DNA of 64,000 bases from Flammula alnicola (taxonomy: Eukaryota; Basidiomycota; Agaricomycetes; Agaricales; Strophariaceae): positions 434,001-498,000 of the forward strand of contig JADNRV010000010.1 of NCBI GenBank assembly GCA_015499995.1. Direction: 5' to 3'. Below, piece after piece: positions 57,844 through 64,000 of this stretch (position 1 is the stretch's first letter; every line of letters begins with the position of its first letter). The notes beneath the pieces were generated by a model. The model did no database searches, was not told the origin of the DNA, and saw nothing but the letters and a program-made list of their open reading frames with translations. A program made the position numbers and the translations under genes.

Positions 57844-58870
57844 TTAATTAGTGATTCGTTGTAATCCGCTTTTCATGCTAGTTGGTTCACATCTTGGAAA
57901 ATGTGTTGAAGAGATTCGAGGTCCTGATGTTAAGGATATTTCGTCAAGGTGAGATGTATCTAATGTGCTTTTGTCAGGCACGATGTGGGGTGTGGGTTTT
58001 GATTGTTTCTGATGGTTACCTGGCAATGCCGTTCGGCCTCTCGAAAACGTGGAAATAGACATTTGACGTTCGGGTGGCGGATCAGTCCAAAAGGGGGTGA
58101 TGCGTCAGTTGTATTTCTCAGGGAATGAGGCGCACAGTGTGACGAAGTCCACAAGGGCGCAGAAGGTTGGGGATGCAAAGACCGGGGATAGCAAATGTTC
58201 GTCGTCCAGGTTGTCGAACACGTACCGCGGTACCGCGCATCAAACTTTTTTTTATGAATTCCTTCACTGGCAATGTGAAGTTGTGATGGCGGATTAGAAC
58301 ACTTCCGAGGATTAACGGTGTGTGTAAAATCTTGACGCACATACATAATTAACGGAGCCAATGGCTGCGCATTTACCCATGGGGCGCAGGATTTCCAGCA
58401 GAAGTTCAGCGCCATAAGCTTATTAAGATATCCTAAATGTAGATTAGAATAGACAAAGACACGCAAATATTGCACGTGAGCACACGAAAGTAGGGGAAAC
58501 ATACCTGAATTGGCTGAAAGAACGAGTATGCGATGGCGGGCGTGTCCTGAAGGTTCCTCCTTTGAGAATACCCAAGTATAGTCGATCGAAAAATGGAGCC
58601 TGGTGGTACAACGTGCAGAAGATGCGTGCCGCTGCGGCTTGTCACGAAGCGGGCGCTGTTCCAAGGGTAGAAACATGTCAGATGTGGTGCATTTCCTTGA
58701 TAAACCGAACCAGAACGATTAGATCTTGTCGCTTCTGAAGATGGGAGAGTGTCAATGTCATTCGACGCCAGGTAGATATGCCAGTGATTCCAAGTCCTTG
58801 AGAAGAATCGCCCTATTAGACCGAACAAGTAATAACAGGGGATACTGAACCAGCGAGTGTGGACCATCTA
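57844..58870 (-). pseudogene. Degraded unknown gene, reading frame broken by TGA
   Basis: On the minus strand a long, protein-like frame (58226-57844) is open except for one TGA at 58107-58105: DNLDDEHLLSPVFASPTF, ALVDFVTLCASFPEKYN, stop, then RITPFWTDPPPERQMSIST and on to a TAA. Further upstream (58867-58490) a 110-residue frame begins MVHTRWFSIPCYYLFGLIG and reaches a possible donor at GTATGT, but the DNA between needs a frame change or an exon holding another stop. I do not recognise the product. A decayed gene is the simplest reading; a chance overlap of open frames cannot be ruled out. Confidence 0.35.
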
Positions 58871-61588
58871 GGGTGTTATTTACGACAGCTTGCGCGCTCC
58901 CTGACGTCTAGCAAATAAATGGCTGTTCCGGAGACCCCGGATAGATATCGATTTAATTAACCAGTACCGGGATTAGTTTGAGAGAAGCAATGGAATGAGC
59001 ACAAATTATGGACTGACGGGGTAAGTGTGTGGTTCTTGTAAAAAAGGACAGGTCTATGTCTTTCTGGAACGCTTCACCCCTGTGGTGGAAGAGCTACACA
59101 TTTTGCATGAAAACGGGATTGTCAGACCGTGCCCCTGGCGAATCTCCAGAAAAGCACTGTCTGAATGAAGGCAAACTTGTCACTGTTAGCTGGGACCTAG
59201 TCACCTGTATCAGACCAGTCGGATGAAAAGAATAGGAACCTGGCCGTTATCTTACTATGTTTCGCACAGGGTATTTCCGATACCGACATGTTTCGGTAAG
59301 GCAGACCACACTTTCACGGAGCTGTCGTCTGTTGCCGAATGATGGTAATGATCGTGAATAGCCCATGAAGCGACAAACAAGCCGCCTTGTGAAGTGGATC
59401 AGCCTGTCGCCCAGTCCAGTAAGATCAGGTACACTCACAATGTCTTGTTTGGGGTGTCCACTATCGGTGAACGCTCCAACAAATCAATGGAAATAAGTAG
59501 ACCGATAGCCCAACTCCGCACACTCACAAAGGTCAACGTGATTTTCCATCTGTCATTGTTCAAAGCATAGCAATCAATCATTTTGAACCAGGTGACTGAA
59601 GAAGTTTAAGATGTATTTGGAGACTGACATGTCATGCGGACGATAAGCCCAGATCATCTATGGCATTCAGCCAGCACCGCGGGGGTGAACAATTGCAAGT
59701 TGCCGTTGGGGCCAGTAGAGAAGCGTATGTCATCCAGCTCTACGGATTCGGGGGTGGCTTCTACGTTCAAGAACATGCAGGAAAAGGCTAGAATCAACCA
59801 CGGTCCCCAGACAGATCGGTGAGGGGCGGACTTCCTCGTCGTCAGTCCTCTCTTTCGGTTTTTCATCATCGCATCGCGAAGCCCCCGCTAAGTCCTCCCA
59901 AATTATGCGAGTGATCATTCTGTGGTACGAATCGAGGTTCTACACCATAGCCTCCGGACGTCTATGTAACGTCGGTTTACAGGCTCCGGGTGCTTGGGGA
60001 ACAGCATTCAATCCGCAGGGCTACCAAGACCTCTAATGGTGTCGTTCGGTTCTCAGGGGGAACTTCCCTGAAATATCAGAGCCAAAGCAAAATGGGGCCT
60101 TATCATCTGTGAATGCGAATGCGGTGCGTTTTCCCGCCTCACCTAGATCCGGATAGTTCTCCATTATATCCACGAGGCAAGGTCCACGAAGCCGGCAAGA
60201 GAAGCGTCATATATTTCCTCTTATCCAAGCCAAGGTCTGTCCACCATAATATCTGGCCAAGTAGCCAAGTTTTTGCCTGTAGATTTCTCAATTCTGGGCG
60301 GTAAAGTTCGTATCTGGCATAAGGGCAAATCGCTCCCATAACATTCCGGCAGGAGTTACAGTCAGAACCCATCCCCATTCTATAATTTCTGGGTCTCACC
60401 GATACATTTAGAGTCCGATACATTTAGAGCAGAAGTCGAGGATCGACGTCATAAAAAGCCTCGACCAGGGGCTTCGCTTCTCCGCTGGCTGAGAAAAATC
60501 GGATAACGCGGACTCCTTGACAGAGTTAGGAAGACAGGCGTGGTGCTGACTCGTAAACCCCAGGAATATATTGGAGAGTTTGGTAACCACATCAGAAAGG
60601 TGCCTAAGTTGCAGGATGTCAAGCTTGTCAAGCCTGAACGAGGGAAGGTAAAAGCTTTCCTTACGGCGAACAAGAGCCATTTTATAATGCAACAAGGCAG
60701 ACCCAAAAGTTGCGTCCAAAGCTGGCACGTCCAGTTTAATTCGTGTTTACGTTTTTGTGTTTCTTCAGCGGATCTTAAACATCTAGAAATTCAGAGGTTT
60801 CTCGCGCTTTGCTGCCAAAGCTGCTGAGAGGTATGCCAGAGGAGTATTTCCTGATGAGGAGACCTCAGGCAAGATAAGAGCGCGATGGATACCCCAGGGA
60901 TGATCGTCGCGATAGCAAAATGAGCTCGGCAAGCATATGAATACGACAAGAGTCAAGAATTCAAATGGTACAAAAAATCAAAATGGCCAACAAAATGGCT
61001 TGAACCTACCCCTAACCTGCACTGTCTCGGTGTCGCCCTACAAGTTGTCGCCGATTTCCCTTCTAGGACGCCGGCGACGGAACAAGTGAAAAGGATCCAC
61101 GCTCCGTTGTTCCGTTCAGTCACATGAACATTTCAGTCTAAGTCTTCCTCCGAAACAATGACAAACGTATAATAATGCATCAACTCGCCTGTATTTAACC
61201 TCCCAACTATTCATGCCATCTCAAATCTCGAGCATTATTAAACTCCTTCCCCGGAATCCTAGGAAGCAAAAATTCTGCCTTCTTGTCGAGATCTCAAATT
61301 TCAATGTGTCAGTGCCTTTGGTCAGCATTTGCGAGAACCTCTGTTTCTTCAACGTTTAGGCGCGATCGCACGGTGCAGCTCGAGATCAGTTCTACCGTAT
61401 GGTAACTGCATATTATATTCCCACTGGTGCTTATAAAGACTGCTTATGATTCGCTGACAATAATGACATAGGCCTGAAATTACACATGTTTCGACGTCAG
61501 TGAAAATAAGAGCCCAGACTCGCTGGTTGGATAAAATTCCTCCCACTGTGGAACACTGAACCTCAAACACTGACTACCGTACATCCCA
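58871..61588. other. Long gene-free stretch (2.7 kb)
   Basis: No supported gene. Minus-strand frames at 59654-59918, 60139-60423 and 60408-60728 are open with moderately protein-like content but no domain or splice structure that I can extend. Confidence 0.35.
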
Positions 61589-63213
61589 ATGTCTGCCTTA
61601 CCGACCAAGACTCGCTACTATGTTCTCAAAGAGGTACGTAAATTATATTCTTTATCTATGCAATTTTCTCAAATAACGACGTTATCAGGTTGGAACGTAC
61701 AAGAACCTGGAGATTAAGGAGAGTCTCGTACAAAAACCTCGGTCAACTGAAGTTCTTGTAAAGATACATGCTGTATCGCTCCAGGTTTGTCCATGTTCAT
61801 TCCTTTTTCTTATTATTACTGACACAATAGTCTCTCCGCATAGTACCGGGATCTTGCTATAACCATTGGTATCTACCCTGTCGGGTACGATCTTTTTGTT
61901 TAACATTTCGCCTCTAAATTCACTTCATTAATAGTGGAGCTGGTCTGATTCCTTGTTCCGATATGGCAGGAGAGGTCATAGCGGTTGGAGAAGACGTGAA
62001 GACTTGGAAGGCCGGAGATAGAGTCTGTGCTAATTTTTCCACCGACCATATCCACGGAGACACAAACCCTGAAATCATCAAGACTTCTCTGGGTGGTCAA
62101 TCGCCAGGCGTCTTGACAGAGTACAGGAGTTTCCCGGCACATGTACGTCCCTTCGCCGAAGCATTTATCTAACCATTCGTCAATCTGTTAAATTTCCAGT
62201 CATTGGTCAAGATTCCTGACCATCTGACATTCGAGGAAGCGTCCACATTGCCGTAAGATGTCCTCTGTTCTTTTTAGACATGACACAACTCATATCTTTC
62301 TCAGCTGCGCTGCTTTGACTGCGTATAATGCTCTACACGGTCCAATCCCCATAAAAGCAGGCGATACCGTTCTTGTGCAAGGAACGGGCGGCGTTTCGAT
62401 GTTAGCGTCCCTCTATCCTCTCGGAGGTTTTGAAGACTGAAATTCCAACCCTTAGGTTTGGCCTTCAATTCGCGGTTGCTTCAGGAGCCTCCGTCATTGC
62501 GACCTCTTCGTCAAACGATAAGTTGAAAATCGCTCGCAAGCTTGGTGCGAAGCACACGATCAACTACAAGGAAACTCCAGATTGGGATCAAGAAGTCCTG
62601 AAGATCGTAAGCCTTTTGAGCGTCTTCCTCTGGTTCTCGTCTGAATATATCCTAGACCAACGGTCGTGGCGTTGACCATGTAGTTGAGGTGCGTAGCGTT
62701 GTGTTGGAGAAATCCATTGTTTTGATTTGCTTCGCATATTTAGGTTGGTGGGCAAGGGACTGTGGGCAAGTCGATCAATGCAGCGAGAGTAGGCGGCTCA
62801 ATCCATATCATTGGTTTCTTGTCCCAGGTACGCTCTTCCATGCCACGTTATTCGAAAGGTCTCCTAATGAGGCTCTGCGATTTTTTGACGACAGGAATCC
62901 GGTGCTAACTTGAATTTTGTCATCCCAACCTTGAGCAAGGCGCTCCTCATTCGAGGAATCTACATCGGTTCAGTTTCTCAGTCAGTGCCACTCACTCTCA
63001 TGTTCTATTAACCTCAGCATACTGAACCGTCTTCACTCTTACTCGAACTTACGTAGATTCGTTGACATGAATCGACTCATCGATGCCAACCCTGATAAAA
63101 CCAAGCCTGTTGTCGACAAAGTATTCAGCTTCGAGGATGCGATTAAGGCCTACGCTCACTTGGAATCTCAAGCCCATGTGGGCAAGGTCGTCATTCGGGT
63201 TTCCCGGAATTAA
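61589..63213 (+). CDS. MDR-superfamily (zinc-type alcohol dehydrogenase-like) oxidoreductase
   Basis: Medium-chain dehydrogenases reduce or oxidise carbonyls or alcohols with NAD(P)H. Predicted 349 residues from eleven exons: 61589-61633, 61689-61784, 61844-61884, 61935-62142, 62200-62252, 62305-62400, 62456-62606, 62656-62688, 62744-62827, 62895-62980, 63057-63213, all in phase; the shortest coding exons are 33 and 41 nt. Motifs in order: VLVKIHAVSLQYRDLAI, SDMAGEVIAVGEDVKTWKAG, FEEASTLPCAALTAYNAL, the Rossmann turn LVQGTGGVSMFGLQFA, ASGASVIATSSSNDKL, GAKHTINY, GVDHVVEVGGQGT, and FEDAIKAYAHLESQAHVGK. The Cys-rich structural-zinc lobe of classical alcohol dehydrogenases is absent, so it is closer to the zinc-free quinone-reductase-like branch that is usually labelled zinc-type ADH-like in fungi. 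Substrate unknown; likely cytosolic. Confidence 0.93.
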
Positions 63214-63550
63214 CCACTAGTGGTTGAAGACATTCATTTTCTGATCCTGTCTGCGATTCAGTGCACTTTGTACTTTCTCCTAAGCAAACAGATAAAATAG
63301 TGTACTAGAGTATTTTCAGAATACAGTTTTCGTCCGTTTGTCCATCGTCGTCTGTCTGGGTTATCCCGAAATGACGGTGTGCGGGGTGGCTGTGAAACTG
63401 TCGACTTCCATCATATTATTCATTCTGGTTTCATTCCTGAAAATACGGAAAAGTTGAACTACAGGACGACTTCAGCGTGGTCCTCCTCTTTCTCCTTAAC
63501 TTTTCTCTCATACCCAACATTATATCCGAGAACTGAAGGCTGTCTACATT
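63214..63550. promoter_or_regulatory. Spacer upstream of the right-edge gene
   Basis: A 337-bp spacer holding the 3' flank of the dehydrogenase and a pyrimidine-rich run (63478-63520) just before the next start codon, consistent with a core promoter. Confidence 0.4.
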
Positions 63551-64000
63551 ATGGATTCTTCTGCAGTAAACTGGAACGTTACGATAGACGACTTCGATAG
63601 CTTGCTCACTTATGACGATCAAGCTGTCTGGACTACCCCAGATCCTTCAGCCTCAGGTTACAATGCCACGGGCTCGCCCTGGCTACGCGGAACATATCAT
63701 CAAACGCATACAAAAGGAGCCTCTGTTAGTCTCAATATTACAGGTACATCTTACATTTTGGCTGTGCTGCAGGACTTTGAACGCGCCCTATCCCTCCTCT
63801 AGGACCCGCTATCTACATCTATGGCAATACAGGTCCTACGTATGGCTCCTACGAAGTGGAAATTGATTCTGTGTCCCTGCAATATAGCGCCTATCGAGCA
63901 TCCTCGGACAACGCGTCAAAACTTCTCTTCGCAGCTTCGAATTTGACCTATGCGAACCATAATATCGTTCTGCGCAACCTTGGTGCGCGACCGGAAGTGG
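63551..64000 (+). CDS. Surface-type protein, 5' part only (runs off the window)
   Basis: Exons 63551-63743 and 63803 to the edge, joined at GTACAT..TAG in phase. The visible 130 residues start MDSSAVNWNVTIDDFDSLL and contain many aromatic, Ser, Thr and Asn residues with N-glycosylation-type sequons (NVT, NAT, NIT, NLT). The pattern of an opening I/V-D-D-x-D/S-x-x-I/L-x-Y, a later W-x-G-T-Y-H and an A-I-Y-I-Y-G strand is frequent in mushroom proteins that have a lectin-like beta domain, one membrane helix and a cytosolic tail; here the helix would lie beyond the window. No signal peptide is visible at this Met, so the true start might be different. Function unknown. Confidence 0.65.

Noticed and set aside
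2717..63213. A dedicated cell-cycle gene cluster
   Set aside because: The cell-division-related genes are mixed with unrelated housekeeping genes, lie on both strands and share no common promoter layout; co-location looks incidental.

Overview
The window reads as nuclear chromosomal DNA of a basidiomycete fungus, most likely an agaricomycete. The evidence is the dense set of short introns (mostly 44-76 nt, GT..AG, often with a CTAAC/CTGAC-like branch site), the small exons, the eukaryotic housekeeping proteins encoded, and several protein types typical of mushroom-forming fungi (a seven-helix membrane protein of unknown role, a Ser/Thr-rich surface-type protein, an NmrA-like reductase relic). 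I see no rRNA, tRNA, CRISPR or bacterial-type feature. All gene models were assembled by hand by joining open frames at splice signals that keep the phase; no alignment or transcript data were used.

Layout, left to right. 0-2.7 kb has no clear gene. 2.7-7.0 kb holds two divergent Cdc20/Fizzy-family WD40 genes, tail to tail, that share intron positions and both end in the Ile-Arg tail of APC/C co-activators; the left one is frame-shifted and has a damaged C-box. 7.4-9.7 kb carries two small genes of unknown function. A Gfo/Idh/MocA-type (Gal80-like) oxidoreductase follows at 10.5-11.8 kb, with one frame break. 12.2-17.4 kb is a very large RasGEF (Lte1-like). Asf1 (18.1-18.9 kb) and Mcm10 (19.1-21.6 kb) are convergent, and both have ACGCG boxes upstream. 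23.1-24.2 kb is an unknown five-exon gene with an 18-nt exon. 25.9-32.2 kb is a minus-strand run: a mitochondrial PPR protein, a seven-helix membrane protein and Yae1. 33.1-33.7 kb is a decayed NmrA-like reductase. 34.4-36.5 kb is a four-helix membrane protein with a long cytosolic tail. TFIIE-beta and a small heat-shock protein converge at 38.2 kb, and a perfect heat-shock element lies upstream of the latter.

From about 39 to 61 kb the DNA is gene-poor. It contains a 565-bp inverted-repeat (MITE-like) element at 40.1-40.7 kb, Mpp6 (43.6-44.6 kb), an unknown Pro/Ser-rich gene (50.8-51.6 kb), Dcn1 (56.1-57.4 kb) and a reading frame interrupted by a stop at 57.8-58.9 kb. The window ends with an 11-exon MDR-type dehydrogenase (61.6-63.2 kb) and the 5' part of a surface-type protein running off the edge.

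Many of the recognisable genes act in cell division, chromatin or RNA metabolism (APC/C co-activator-like pair, Lte1-like GEF, Asf1, Mcm10, Dcn1, TFIIE-beta, Mpp6). This looks like ordinary neighbourhood rather than a cluster. The most distinctive items are the Cdc20-like pair, the MITE with nested hairpins, and the recurring single-base frame breaks in otherwise well-kept genes.
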